In this document: one piece after another, positions 44,545 through 54,435 of the stretch
Position numbering within the stretch: the first letter of the stretch is position 1
How the letters are laid out: each line of letters begins with the position of its first letter
Source: Quatrionicoccus australiensis
GTDB taxonomy: Bacteria > Pseudomonadota > Gammaproteobacteria > Burkholderiales > Rhodocyclaceae
Length of the DNA: 64,000 nucleotides
Reading direction: 5' to 3'
Assembly (NCBI RefSeq): GCF_020510525.1
Contig: NZ_CP075188.1
Coordinates: 1,240,001-1,304,000, forward strand
Position numbers and translations under genes: made by a program
The notes under the pieces: generated by a model
Told to the model about the DNA's origin: nothing
What the model saw: only the letters and a program-made list of their open reading frames with translations
The model's database searches: none

Positions 44545-46037
44545 TTGAGTTTGCCGGCGCGTTGCAACAGGTAATGCGTGAGCAGCGGCACCGAGCGGCC
44601 GGTTGCCCCCTTGTTGCTGCCAGACTTCCATGCGGTACCGGCGATATCGAGGTGAGCCCACTCGAATTTCTTGGTGAAGCGGGACAGGAAGCAGGCGGCC
44701 GTGACGGCGCCGGCCAGGCGGCCGCCGATGTTGGCCATGTCGGCAAACGGGCTTTTCAGCTGATCCTGGTAGTCATCCCAGAGCGGCATATGCCAGGCGC
44801 GGTCATGGGCTTCTTCGCCGGCGTCGAGCAGGTCGCGGGCCAGTCCGTCCTTGTTGGCGAACAGGCCGCTGGCGACATCGCCGAGGGCAACGACGCAGGC
44901 GCCGGTCAGGGTGGCGACGTCTATCACGGTGTCGGGTTCGAAACGTTCGGCGTAGGTCAGGGCATCGCACAGGATCAGACGACCTTCGGCGTCGGTGTTG
45001 AGAATCTCGATGGTCTGGCCGGACATCGAGCTGACGATGTCGCCGGGGCGGCTGGCATTGCCGCCGGGCATGTTTTCAGTGGCGGGAACGATCACGGTCA
45101 GATTGATCGGCAAGGCCATCCGGGCTGCGGCCTGCATCGCGCCGAGCACGCTGGCTGCACCGCACATGTCGTATTTCATTTCATCCATGTCGGCGCCCGG
45201 TTTCAGCGAAATGCCGCCGGTATCAAAAGTGACGCCCTTGCCGACCAGAACCAGCGGCTTTTCGGTGCTTTTGCCACCCCTGTGGCTGAGCACGATCAAT
45301 TTTGGGGGTTGATGCGAGCCGCGGGCCACTGACAGCAGCGAGTGCATGCCCAGGGCTTCCATGTCGGCACGTTCGAGAATCTCGCAATCGAGCGTGAATT
45401 CGGCGGCCATGCTGCGCGCCTGTTCGGCCAGATAGGTCGGGTGGCAGACATTGGGCGGCAGGTTGCCAAGATTTCTGGCCAGGGTGACACCTTCGGCGAT
45501 CGCCAGCCCCTGGTTGAGGGCTTCTTCGGCGAGACCCAGTTCGTTGCGCCGTTCGACGCCGATGGTCAGTTTGCGCAGGGGGCGGCGGACTTCGTCCTTC
45601 TTGCTCTTGAACTGGTCGAACTTGTAGGTGACATCCTGCGCAATCATTGCCGTCTGGCGCACGCGCCAGGCGATGCTGCGTTTCTTGACGGCAAGTTCGG
45701 TCAGGAAGATCGTGGCGTCAAAAGCGCCGGTTTCATTGAGTGTCTTGATCGCAAGACGTGCCGCGTTGATGAATTCCTTCTCGCGGAAATCCTTTTCCTT
45801 GCCCAGACCGACCAGCAGGACGCGGTCGCAGAGTGTGCCGGGAACGTTGTGCAGGAGCAGGGTGCTGCCGGCTTTGCCTTCCATGTCACCGCGCCGGATG
45901 ATGTCGGAAATGTAGCCATTGGCAGCTTTGTCGAGCAATTCCGCCGAAAGCGTCGGCTTTCTCGGTTCAAAAACGCCGACAACGACGCAGGCGCTGCGTT
46001 GTTTTTCCGGGCTACCGCTTTTTATGCTAAATTCCAC
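44541..46037 (-). CDS. pepA: Leucyl aminopeptidase
   Basis: A 498-residue M17 metallo-aminopeptidase. The catalytic signature NTDAEGRL is present, as are the metal ligands in GKGVTFDTGGISLKPGADMDEMKYDM. It removes N-terminal residues from peptides; E. coli PepA is also a DNA-binding protein in carAB control and plasmid resolution. The start is GTG 46037 with AGGAG 6 nt upstream. It is divergent from lptF across 71 nt and co-directional with holC. Confidence 0.96.
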   Translation of the reverse strand: MEFSIKSGSPEKQRSACVVVGVFEPRKPTLSAELLDKAANGYISDIIRRGDMEGKAGSTLLLHNVPGTLCDRVLLVGLGKEKDFREKEFINAARLAIKTLNETGAFDATIFLTELAVKKRSIAWRVRQTAMIAQDVTYKFDQFKSKKDEVRRPLRKLTIGVERRNELGLAEEALNQGLAIAEGVTLARNLGNLPPNVCHPTYLAEQARSMAAEFTLDCEILERADMEALGMHSLLSVARGSHQPPKLIVLSHRGGKSTEKPLVLVGKGVTFDTGGISLKPGADMDEMKYDMCGAASVLGAMQAAARMALPINLTVIVPATENMPGGNASRPGDIVSSMSGQTIEILNTDAEGRLILCDALTYAERFEPDTVIDVATLTGACVVALGDVASGLFANKDGLARDLLDAGEEAHDRAWHMPLWDDYQDQLKSPFADMANIGGRLAGAVTAACFLSRFTKKFEWAHLDIAGTAWKSGSNKGATGRSVPLLTHYLLQRAGKLN

Positions 46038-46108
46038 AGGCTGCTCCTGTTCAGGGAAATATCAGTATTCGAGGGATTATCCTCGTATTTTTTTGGTTTC
46101 GTCAAAGC

Positions 46109-47191
46109 ATGATATTCGAGCGCGCCGTACGCCGCGAGTTCGCTCAGGCAGCCGTGGGCATCAATGTTGCCCTGCTGGCTATCCTGGCTTCCATATTGTT
46201 GCTCCGCATGCTCAAAGAAGCAGTCGGCGGACGCATCGTGCCCGAGGCTGTCGCCTCGATGCTCGGGCTGGCAATGTTGAATCTGATGCCCCTGTTGCTG
46301 ACCTTGATGCTTTTTGTGTCAATTCTGCTCACTTTGACGCGTGCCTATCGTGACTCCGAGATGGTTGTCTGGTTTTCCAGTGGCTTGCCATTGACAGCCT
46401 GGGTGCGCCCCGTGCTCCGTTTTTCCTTGCCGGTGGTGCTGGCGATTGCGCTTTTTTCGGGTTTTCTCTCGCCGTGGGCAAATTACAACACCGCTGAATA
46501 CCGACAGAAAATGGCTGCTCGCAGTGATGTTTCCCAGGTTTCACCCGGAACATTCCGTGAAGCAAAAAACGGCTTGCGTGTTTTTTTCGTTGAGGCGCTG
46601 GCAGAGGATGCAAGCCATGTCGGGAATGTATTCGTTGCTTCTGTCCAGGGGGGCAAGCTGGGCGTCGTGATGTCGAACTCGGGGCATCAGGAAGTCGCGG
46701 CGAATGGCGATCGTTTCGTCGTGCTCGAGCATGGCCGCCGCTATGAAGTCGAGCCGGGCAGCCCGGAGTTCAAGGTCATGGAATTTGAGCGCTACCGGGT
46801 GCGCACCGAAGAAAAAGAGGCGGCGCCTGCCGAGCGTTCGCCAACCCGCCAGCCGATCACAGAGCTGATTTTTGACGACAGCAATCAGGCGCGTGGCGAA
46901 TTGCTGTGGCGAATCGGCATGCCGCTTTCGGCGCTGATCCTTGCCTTGTTGGCAATACCGCTTTCCTATGTCAATCCGCGGGCCGGGCGTTCAGCCAACA
47001 TGTTGATTGCCGTGCTGATTTATGCAACCTACAGCAACCTGCTCTCGGTCAGTCAGGCCTGGGTGGCCCAGGGCAAGCTCTCCTTCTGGATTGGCGTCTG
47101 GGCGGTGCATGCGCTGATGCTGTTGCCGCTGCTGTTGCTCTTTTACCGGCGGATCGCCTTGCGATTGCCCTGGCAGCGGAGAATTGTCTGA
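46109..47191 (+). CDS. lptF: LPS export ABC transporter permease LptF
   Basis: A 360-residue permease with about six membrane segments in two groups of three around a periplasmic beta-jellyroll domain (residues about 130-260). The sequence IFERAVRREFAQAAVGINVA is a standard LptF start. With LptG and LptB it pulls lipopolysaccharide from the inner membrane and passes it to LptC and LptA. lptG overlaps its stop by one base, so the two are translated together. It is divergent from pepA, as in many Proteobacteria. Confidence 0.94.
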   Translation: MIFERAVRREFAQAAVGINVALLAILASILLLRMLKEAVGGRIVPEAVASMLGLAMLNLMPLLLTLMLFVSILLTLTRAYRDSEMVVWFSSGLPLTAWVRPVLRFSLPVVLAIALFSGFLSPWANYNTAEYRQKMAARSDVSQVSPGTFREAKNGLRVFFVEALAEDASHVGNVFVASVQGGKLGVVMSNSGHQEVAANGDRFVVLEHGRRYEVEPGSPEFKVMEFERYRVRTEEKEAAPAERSPTRQPITELIFDDSNQARGELLWRIGMPLSALILALLAIPLSYVNPRAGRSANMLIAVLIYATYSNLLSVSQAWVAQGKLSFWIGVWAVHALMLLPLLLLFYRRIALRLPWQRRIV

Positions 47192-48276
47192 TGTTCCGGC
47201 TTGATCTGTACCAGCGGTATTTGATGCGCGAGATCTTTGCTGCGATCTTTCTCGTGCTGCTTGCCTTTATTTCCCTTTTTGCCTTTTTTGACCTGATCAA
47301 CGAATTGCGCAGTATCGGCAAGAATGGCTACCAGCTTTATCAGGCAATGTTTTTTGTCGCTCTCAGTCTGCCTGGGCTGGTGTATGAGTTGATTCCGATT
47401 GCTGCCCTGATCGGGACGCTTTACGCCTTGTCGACGCTGGCGCGCCATTCCGAAATTACCGTGCTGCGCGCCTCCGGGCTGGCGACGCGGGATTTGCTGA
47501 TGACGCTGTTCCGGGTGGCCGGCCTGCTCGCCCTGCTGATCTTTCTGGTCGGCGAAGCCCTGGTGCCCTTTTCCGAGCGTGTTGCCCAGGAAATGAAGGC
47601 GCGGGCGATGAGCGAAGTTATTGCCCAGCAGGGATTCGAGTCGGGTTTGTGGGTCAAGGACGGGCGCAGCTTCGTCAATATTCGTCAGGCGACGCCGGAT
47701 GCCAGGCTGCAGGGAGTCAGAATCTACAAGTTTGACGATGCTGGTGCGCTGGAGTCAGTCACCGATGCCGAGGAGGCCAGTTTTGTTCCGCCCGGACACT
47801 GGTTGCTCAAGACGGTCGTCAGAACGGTACTGGAGGGCGATACCTCGCGTGTCGAGCGTTTGCCCGGCAGCGAATGGAATTCAGCGGTCAACCCGGATTT
47901 GTTGTCGGTTTTGATGGTTGCACCGGAACGCATGTCATTGTATGGGCTGTTCAATTACACGCGGCATCTGCTGGAAAATCACCAGAAGACCGAACGCTAC
48001 GAAATTGCCATCTGGAAGAAGCTGGTTTATCCGCTGGCAACCCTGGTGATGGTGGCGCTTGCCCTGCCTTTCGGCTATTCGCATAGCCGGGTTGGCGGAG
48101 TGAGCCTGAAGATCTTCGCCGGGGTGATGATGGGTATGCTGTTCTACGCCCTGAATGGCCTTTTTTCCAATCTGGGCATCATCAACTCCTGGCCGCCTTT
48201 TGCCAGTGCCACTGCGCCTTCGGCCTTGTTCCTGCTGGCGGCCACCGGCATGCTCTGGTGGGTGGAGCGGCGCTGA
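47191..48276 (+). CDS. lptG: LPS export ABC transporter permease LptG
   Basis: A 361-residue permease of the same fold as LptF. MFRLDLYQRYLMREIFAAIF begins the first membrane segment, and the coupling region is LARHSEITVLRASGLATRDLL. LptFG form the transmembrane core of the LPS extractor. It starts in TGATG at the lptF stop; a longer frame upstream is a shadow. It converges with the RDD gene with no intergenic base: its stop ends at 48276 and the RDD stop begins at 48277. Confidence 0.94.
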   Translation: MFRLDLYQRYLMREIFAAIFLVLLAFISLFAFFDLINELRSIGKNGYQLYQAMFFVALSLPGLVYELIPIAALIGTLYALSTLARHSEITVLRASGLATRDLLMTLFRVAGLLALLIFLVGEALVPFSERVAQEMKARAMSEVIAQQGFESGLWVKDGRSFVNIRQATPDARLQGVRIYKFDDAGALESVTDAEEASFVPPGHWLLKTVVRTVLEGDTSRVERLPGSEWNSAVNPDLLSVLMVAPERMSLYGLFNYTRHLLENHQKTERYEIAIWKKLVYPLATLVMVALALPFGYSHSRVGGVSLKIFAGVMMGMLFYALNGLFSNLGIINSWPPFASATAPSALFLLAATGMLWWVERR

Positions 48277-48693
48277 TCAGCCGTTTGTCGAGATGATGCG
48301 GGTGCCTGCGATCCGGTCGTGCAGGAACTGTTTATCCTTGTCAAATACCGCCCAGATAATGCCGATGCCGAAACAGCCAATGCTCGGCCAGGCCGCCAGG
48401 TAGCGGAGCAGGGCCTGGGTCGGGCGCAGGCTGCTGCCGTCGGCCGTGCTCAGGGCGAGCTTCCAGGTCTTCATTGGCAATGTTTGCCTGCCATTCAGCC
48501 AGGACCAGACGAAATAAAACATCAGCAACAGCCAGATGTGCAACATGAGTACTTTGCCGCCAAGTTGCAGGCCAAAGGCAAAGAATACCGATTGCGGGAT
48601 CAGGAAGCCGATCAGCAGGATGGAGAATACGACCAGGCTTTCATACAGCAGACAGGTCAGGCGACGGCCGAGACTGGCGATTTGGCTGGGCAT
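48277..48693 (-). CDS. RDD family membrane protein
   Basis: A 138-residue RDD-family protein with about three membrane segments. RRLTCLLYESLVVFSILLIGF carries the Arg of the RDD pattern, and LRYLAAWPSIGCFGIGIIWA the later helices; the C-terminal FLHDRIAGTRII is typical. RDD proteins are of uncertain function, with some tied to transport or stress. It is the last gene of the sigma-DUF3619-DUF3106-RDD series, with its ATG overlapping the DUF3106 stop by one base (TAATG). Confidence 0.85.
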   Translation of the reverse strand: MPSQIASLGRRLTCLLYESLVVFSILLIGFLIPQSVFFAFGLQLGGKVLMLHIWLLLMFYFVWSWLNGRQTLPMKTWKLALSTADGSSLRPTQALLRYLAAWPSIGCFGIGIIWAVFDKDKQFLHDRIAGTRIISTNG

Positions 48694-49235
48694 TATTGCT
48701 TACCTGCTTCGCTGGTGGCTTCTGCTGCCGTCGCTTGGGATGCTGGCTCGCCGGACGGCGACTTGCTTGCTTCCTGTGCGGGAACGGCCAACCGCCTGGA
48801 TGATTTGCTGTTTTCGCGAATTCGCTGCTTGTCTTCCGTTGGCAAGCTGGAGTACGCCTCCCATTTTTGCTTGACGATTTTTTTCTGCTCGGCTGGAAGC
48901 TGGTTGAAGTCCTTGTAGGTGTCCCTGGCCTTGGCCCGTTGTTCCGGCGTCAGGTTCGCCCACTCGCGCATGCGCAACTGAACGCGACCCTGTTCGTTGG
49001 GTGCCATGTTCGGATAGCGCTCGGCAATGCCCAGCCATTTCTTCCGGCGAACGTTCTCCATCTTGTCCCAGTCGCCTGCGAGCGGCGTCAGGATGTTTTT
49101 TTGCTGAGCGTTCAATTGTGTCCAATCGGGTTGTGGCGGCGTACCGATGATGATGGTTGTCGGCGTTTCGGCAACAAGAGGCGTGGCCAGTGCAAAGCAG
49201 AGGATTACTCCTCCGGCGAGTCGTCTTTTAACCAT
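48693..49235 (-). CDS. DUF3106 family exported protein
   Basis: A 180-residue protein with a signal peptide (RRLAGGVILCFALATPLVAE) and a repeated pattern of LxxLxPxQ and NLTPEQRAKARDTYKDFNQL, characteristic of DUF3106. These resemble helical periplasmic proteins with Spy/CpxP-like motifs and may bind unfolded proteins, which is inference. It overlaps the preceding DUF3619 gene by 31 nt. It is part of the sigma-factor operon. Confidence 0.85.
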   Translation of the reverse strand: MVKRRLAGGVILCFALATPLVAETPTTIIIGTPPQPDWTQLNAQQKNILTPLAGDWDKMENVRRKKWLGIAERYPNMAPNEQGRVQLRMREWANLTPEQRAKARDTYKDFNQLPAEQKKIVKQKWEAYSSLPTEDKQRIRENSKSSRRLAVPAQEASKSPSGEPASQATAAEATSEAGKQ

Positions 49236-49591
49236 TCGAAGAAATCATTGTCCAAAAAGGCTTCGGGAGGCAGGTCGTCGGAAAGCAAGGAGCTGTCGAC
49301 TTCCTCCAGTTCGGTGACGTACTCGACGCTATGCCAGTAAAAGGAAATCCACATGCCCAGCAGCAGTGCCGCAATTGCCAGGGCTTGTTTCAAGTAGGGG
49401 ATATTCGGGCCCAAGCGGAGTGAGGGCGCATGTCGCCCTGCTAGCGCCAGTTCGGTGGCACCCTGTTTTTGCCTGGATAGTGCCAGATGACGGGCTGCTT
49501 CAAGGCGTCGGGCTGCGGGGGCGGGGATTTCCTTCAGGCCGTGGTTCAGCGCCTGGCGCACACGGTAGGCGTAACGGTCTTCATTCGTCAT
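49205..49591 (-). CDS. DUF3619 family membrane protein, putative anti-sigma factor
   Basis: A 128-residue protein with an N-terminal cytoplasmic helical region (YAYRVRQALNHGLKEIPAPA), one membrane segment (ALAIAALLLGMWISFYW) and an acidic C-terminal tail. The layout fits an anti-sigma factor, and DUF3619 genes regularly follow this class of sigma gene in betaproteobacteria. Its ATG overlaps the sigma stop in ATGA, indicating equal, coupled synthesis. The anti-sigma role is inference from position and topology. Confidence 0.8.
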   Translation of the reverse strand: MTNEDRYAYRVRQALNHGLKEIPAPAARRLEAARHLALSRQKQGATELALAGRHAPSLRLGPNIPYLKQALAIAALLLGMWISFYWHSVEYVTELEEVDSSLLSDDLPPEAFLDNDFFEWLKDDSPEE

Positions 49592-50151
49592 AACTTGATC
49601 CCCTTTGCCGTCAGGGCGGCTGCCAGCGCATGCGTGGCGCGCGAGCAATGGGTTTTGACGCTGCCTTCTGAGCAGCCCATCGCTGCTGCGGTTTCGGCTA
49701 CATCCATGTCCTCCCAGTAACGCATGAGGAAGGCTTCGCGTTGGCGCGTGGGCAGTTTTTTTATTTCGTCGTCGATGGCGTTGAGGGTCTGGGCTTGCAG
49801 CAGCTGGCTTTCCGGGGTGCGTGTGCCGCCGGCGTCTTCATCTGCCGCCAGTGTTTCCAGGGGGTCGTGGTCCTCGTCATCGTCCCGCGAGAAAGCCGAG
49901 AGCAGGGTGGTCCACATCGATCGAACCTTGCTGCGGCGATAAAAGTCGCGGATGGTGTTCTGCAGGATGCGCTGGAAGAGCATGGGAAACTCTTCGGCCG
50001 GTCGGTCACCGTATTTTTCGGCGAGCTTGAGCATGCTGTCCTGAACAATATCCAGAGCGGCGTCTTCGTCATGAACAGCAAACATGGCTTGTTTGAACGC
50101 GCGGCGTTCGACGGATTCGAGAAAGCTTGATAATTCGCGGGAGGATGCCAG
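49588..50151 (-). CDS. ECF-type RNA polymerase sigma factor
   Basis: A sigma-70 family protein. Region 2 (FAVHDEDAALDIVQDSMLKL) and region 4 (REAFLMRYWEDMDVAETAAA) are separated by an acidic linker. The family-like N-terminus continues upstream of ATG 50085 through ASSRELSSFLESVERRAFKQ, but no ATG, GTG or TTG lies there in frame. I place the start at CTG 50151, which has AAGAG about 7 nt upstream and gives 187 residues. ATG 50085 would remove the start of region 2. It heads a four-gene operon with DUF3619, DUF3106 and RDD genes. Confidence 0.8.
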   Translation of the reverse strand: MASSRELSSFLESVERRAFKQAMFAVHDEDAALDIVQDSMLKLAEKYGDRPAEEFPMLFQRILQNTIRDFYRRSKVRSMWTTLLSAFSRDDDEDHDPLETLAADEDAGGTRTPESQLLQAQTLNAIDDEIKKLPTRQREAFLMRYWEDMDVAETAAAMGCSEGSVKTHCSRATHALAAALTAKGIKL

Positions 50152-50186
50152 GGTAGTCTCTTTTGCTAAAGGCCTTGAGTATTATA

Positions 50187-50244
50187 TGGTTATGTCGGCA
50201 AACCTTGACCGAACAAGGGCGGTCGATTAAGGTTACGCCCTTTT
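50187..50244 (+). promoter_or_regulatory. Possible structured leader of ilvI
   Basis: Two mutually exclusive hairpins can be drawn. One pairs AACCTT-GACCG (50201-50211) with CGGTC and AAGGTT (50220-50234, with a 4-nt bulge). The other pairs GGGCG (50217-50221) with CGCCC (50236-50240), followed by TTTT. A 14-codon frame from ATG 50187 to TAA spans the first arm but has just one Leu and two Val. It resembles an attenuator in outline; the evidence is weak. Confidence 0.3.
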
Positions 50245-50269
50245 AGGCAACAGCTTTTTGGGCTCAAGA

Positions 50270-51970
50270 ATGATGATCAGCGGTGCGGAAATTGTAATCA
50301 GGTGCCTGCAGGAAGAAAAGGTCGATTGTGTATTCGGTTACCCGGGTGGGTCCGTACTGCACATTTATGATGCCCTTTTCAAGCAAGAGCAGGTCAAGCA
50401 TATTCTGGTTCGCCATGAGCAGGCAGCTGTTCACGCGGCCGATGCCTACTCGCGTTCCTCGCAGAAAGTCGGCGTTGCGCTGGTGACCTCCGGTCCGGGC
50501 GTGACCAATACCGTGACCGGTATTGCGACTGCCTATATGGACTCGATCCCGATGGTCGTGCTGTGCGGCCAGGTGCCGACCCAGTATATCGGTCAGGATG
50601 CCTTCCAGGAGTGCGACACGGTCGGTATCACCCGGCCTTGCGTCAAGCACAATTTCCTGGTCAAGGATGTCAAGGATCTGGCGGTCACGATCAAAAAGGC
50701 CTTCCATATCGCGTCGACCGGTCGCCCCGGTCCGGTGGTGGTGGATATCCCCAAGGACATCACCGCCCAGCTCTGCGAGTTCGATTATCCGAAGAGCATC
50801 CAGATGCGCTCCTACAACCCCGTGGTCAAGGGGCATCTGGGGCAGATCAAGAAGGCTGTTCAGCTGTTGCAGGAAGCCAAACGTCCGATCATCTATACCG
50901 GTGGTGGCGTGATTCTTTCCGATGCCGCAGAAAAGCTGACCGAACTGGCGCGCAAGCTGAATTTCCCGGTTACCAATACCCTGATGGGTCTCGGCGGTTA
51001 TCCCGCAACCGACCGTCAGTTCGTCGGCATGCTGGGCATGCACGGGACTTTCGAGGCCAATAACGCGATGCACTACGCCGACGTTATTCTCGCCATCGGT
51101 GCCCGTTTCGACGATCGCGTGATCGGCAATCCGGAGCATTTCGGTGGGGAAAAGCGTCGTGTCATCCATATCGACATCGATCCGTCGTCGATTTCGAAGC
51201 GCGTCAAGGTCGATGTGCCCATTGTCGGCAATGTGCCGGACGTGCTCGACGAAATCCTCAAGCTGATGGACGGCAATTTCAAGACCGATCCGGAAATCGC
51301 CCTGTGGTGGAAGCAGATCGACGAATGGCGCGGGCGTGATTCGCTGCGTTATCGCCAGAGCGAACACATCATGCCGCAGTTCGTCATCGAAAAACTCTAC
51401 GAAGTGACTGGCGGCGATGCCTTCATTACGTCCGACGTCGGTCAGCACCAGATGTTTGCCGCGCAGTACTACAAGTTCGACAAGCCGCGCCGCTGGATCA
51501 ATTCCGGCGGTCTGGGCACGATGGGTGTCGGCCTGCCGTACGGTATGGGCGTCCTGATGGCCAACCCCGATGCGCAGGTCGCCTGCGTCACCGGCGAAGG
51601 CTCGATCCAGATGTGTATCCAGGAAATGTCGACTTGCAAGCAGTACGGCTTGCCGGTCAAGATCATCAACCTGAACAACGGCATGCTCGGCATGGTCCGT
51701 CAGTGGCAGGAGATGTTCTATTCCAAGCGCTACTCGCAGTCCTATGTCACCTCGCTGCCCGATTTCGTCAAGCTGGCGGAAGCCTATGGTCACGTCGGCA
51801 TGAAGATCGAGAAGCCGGAAGATGTAGAACCGGCGCTGCGCAAGGCCTTCACGGAACACAAGAATGATCTGGTCTTCATGGACTTCATCATCGATCCGGG
51901 TGCCAATGTCTTCCCGATGGTGGCGGCCGGCAAGGGCCTGACCGAAATGATCCTCGCTGAAGATCTGTAA
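50270..51970 (+). CDS. ilvI: Acetolactate synthase large subunit
   Basis: A 566-residue thiamine diphosphate enzyme. It makes acetolactate or acetohydroxybutyrate, the first committed step to valine, leucine and isoleucine. The activating glutamate lies in LVRHEQAAVHAADAY, and the cofactor-binding segment reads TGEGSIQM ... NLNNGMLGMVRQWQEM. The GEG variant in place of GDG is, as far as I recall, usual for betaproteobacterial IlvI. Start at ATG 50270 or 50273. It is the first gene of ilvI-ilvH-ilvC, with the small subunit 19 nt downstream. Confidence 0.95.
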   Translation: MMISGAEIVIRCLQEEKVDCVFGYPGGSVLHIYDALFKQEQVKHILVRHEQAAVHAADAYSRSSQKVGVALVTSGPGVTNTVTGIATAYMDSIPMVVLCGQVPTQYIGQDAFQECDTVGITRPCVKHNFLVKDVKDLAVTIKKAFHIASTGRPGPVVVDIPKDITAQLCEFDYPKSIQMRSYNPVVKGHLGQIKKAVQLLQEAKRPIIYTGGGVILSDAAEKLTELARKLNFPVTNTLMGLGGYPATDRQFVGMLGMHGTFEANNAMHYADVILAIGARFDDRVIGNPEHFGGEKRRVIHIDIDPSSISKRVKVDVPIVGNVPDVLDEILKLMDGNFKTDPEIALWWKQIDEWRGRDSLRYRQSEHIMPQFVIEKLYEVTGGDAFITSDVGQHQMFAAQYYKFDKPRRWINSGGLGTMGVGLPYGMGVLMANPDAQVACVTGEGSIQMCIQEMSTCKQYGLPVKIINLNNGMLGMVRQWQEMFYSKRYSQSYVTSLPDFVKLAEAYGHVGMKIEKPEDVEPALRKAFTEHKNDLVFMDFIIDPGANVFPMVAAGKGLTEMILAEDL

Positions 51971-51989
51971 GCGGGGGAGGAAAAGAAAA

Positions 51990-52481
51990 ATGCGTCATAT
52001 CATTTCCATCCTGATCGAAAACGAATCGGGTGCGCTTTCCCGTGTTGCCGGGCTGTTCTCGGCGCGCGGCTACAATATTGAATCGCTGACCGTGGCACCG
52101 ACGGAAGATCCCTCGCTGTCCCGGATGACCATCCTGACCTGGGGTTCCGACGAGGTACTCGAACAGATCACCAAGCAGCTCAACAAGCTGGTTGATGTCG
52201 TCAAGGTGGTCGATCTCTCCGAAGCGGCCCACGTCGAACGTGAGCTGATGCTGATCAAGGTTCGTGCTACCGGCAAGGACCGCGAAGAGATGAAGCGTAT
52301 GGCCGATATTTTCCGTGGCCGCATCATTGATGTCACGGAATCGACCTTCGTCATCGAGTTGACCGGTGCCAGCTCAAAACTCGACTCCTTCATCGCCGCG
52401 CTCGATGCCGGCCTGATTCTCGAAACCGTTCGTACCGGTGTCTGTGGCATCGGTCGCGGTGATCGTATTCTTAAAGTCTGA
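51990..52481 (+). CDS. ilvH: Acetolactate synthase small (regulatory) subunit
   Basis: A 163-residue regulatory subunit. The ACT domain begins MRHIISILIENESGALSRVA, with GLFSARGYNIESLTV following; the C-terminal half has VELTGASSKLDSFI-like sequence. It binds valine and gives feedback inhibition to IlvI. A purine-rich ribosome binding site (GGGGGAGGAAAAG) precedes the ATG. ilvC follows 24 nt later. Confidence 0.96.
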   Translation: MRHIISILIENESGALSRVAGLFSARGYNIESLTVAPTEDPSLSRMTILTWGSDEVLEQITKQLNKLVDVVKVVDLSEAAHVERELMLIKVRATGKDREEMKRMADIFRGRIIDVTESTFVIELTGASSKLDSFIAALDAGLILETVRTGVCGIGRGDRILKV

Positions 52482-53522
<1,041 letters not shown>

Positions 53523-53537
53523 GTTTGTTCTGTGCCC

Positions 53538-53600
53538 GGTAGGGCAGCCTTGCCCTACCTTCGCTCTCGGGCGGTGCGGAATCTCGCACCGCCCTTGTCG
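53538..53600 (+). terminator. Tandem hairpins after ilvC
   Basis: GGTAGGGC-AGCCTT-GCCCTACC (53538-53559) is followed by GGGCGGTGCG-GAATCT-CGCACCGCCC (53569-53594) and TTGTCGCTT. Two strong stems with a short T tract indicate transcription ends here, before pssA. Confidence 0.75.
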
Positions 53601-53666
53601 CTTCTGGAATTTGATGTGGGCTAGGGTGTATCCTTCAAGCCCCTTCCGGCCAAATTGTCGTGATCA

Positions 53667-54419
53667 ATGACTGAACTCAAGCCACGTAAAGCACTGTTTA
53701 ATCCCGAACTCAAACGGCGCGGCATATATGTCCTGCCCAACCTGTTCACCACGGCGGCGCTGTTTGCCGGTTTCTTTGCCATCGTGCAGGCGATGCAGGG
53801 CGATTTCGAGCGGGCTGCGATGGCCATCTTCATCGCCATGGTGCTCGATGGCCTCGATGGTCGGGTGGCGCGTCTGACGCATACCCAGTCAGCCTTTGGC
53901 GCCGAGTACGATTCGCTGTCCGACATGGTCAGCTTCGGTGCGGCGCCGGCGCTGGTGATTTATGAGTGGGCCTTGCGTGACATGGGGCGTCTGGGCTGGA
54001 TCGCCGCCTTCATCTACTGTGCCGGTGCTGCCTTGCGCCTGGCGCGCTTCAACACGACGCTGGAAGTCATGGACAAGCGTTTCTTCCAGGGCTTGCCTTC
54101 GCCGGCAGCGGCAGCGCTGGTGGCTGGCCTGGTCTGGGTGATGATCGTTTCCGGTGTTTCCGGAGCCGATGTGCGCTGGCTGGCCTGCGTGCTGACCATC
54201 GTGGCCGGCGTAACCATGGTTTCCAATATCCGTTATTACAGTTTCAAGGACGTTAATCTGAAGAAAAGCGTGCCTTTCTTCGTGATCGCGGCGATTGCGC
54301 TTGGTTTTGCGCTGGTTGCCTACAGTCCGGAAATCGCCCTTTTCGGGTTCTTTGTCCTTTACGGTTTGTCCGGCTACGTGCTGGCCACGCTTGGTCTTTT
54401 CAAGCGCAAGGCGCTGTGA
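53667..54419 (+). CDS. pssA: CDP-diacylglycerol-serine O-phosphatidyltransferase
   Basis: A 250-residue integral membrane enzyme that makes phosphatidylserine, the precursor of phosphatidylethanolamine. The CDP-alcohol phosphatidyltransferase motif [20 protein letters not shown] (continuing LSD) has the spacing DGxxAR-x8-G-x3-D-x3-D. About seven membrane segments follow. It lies between ilvC and leuA, a placement seen in several betaproteobacteria. leuA starts 16 nt downstream, so the two may share a transcript. Confidence 0.94.
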   Translation: MTELKPRKALFNPELKRRGIYVLPNLFTTAALFAGFFAIVQAMQGDFERAAMAIFIAMVLDGLDGRVARLTHTQSAFGAEYDSLSDMVSFGAAPALVIYEWALRDMGRLGWIAAFIYCAGAALRLARFNTTLEVMDKRFFQGLPSPAAAALVAGLVWVMIVSGVSGADVRWLACVLTIVAGVTMVSNIRYYSFKDVNLKKSVPFFVIAAIALGFALVAYSPEIALFGFFVLYGLSGYVLATLGLFKRKAL

Positions 54420-54435
54420 CAACTCGGAGCAACTC

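Noticed and set aside
50187..50231. 14-codon frame before ilvI as a branched-chain leader peptide
   Set aside because: Only one Leu, two Val and no Ile in the peptide, and no clear ribosome binding site; kept only as part of a weak structural hint.
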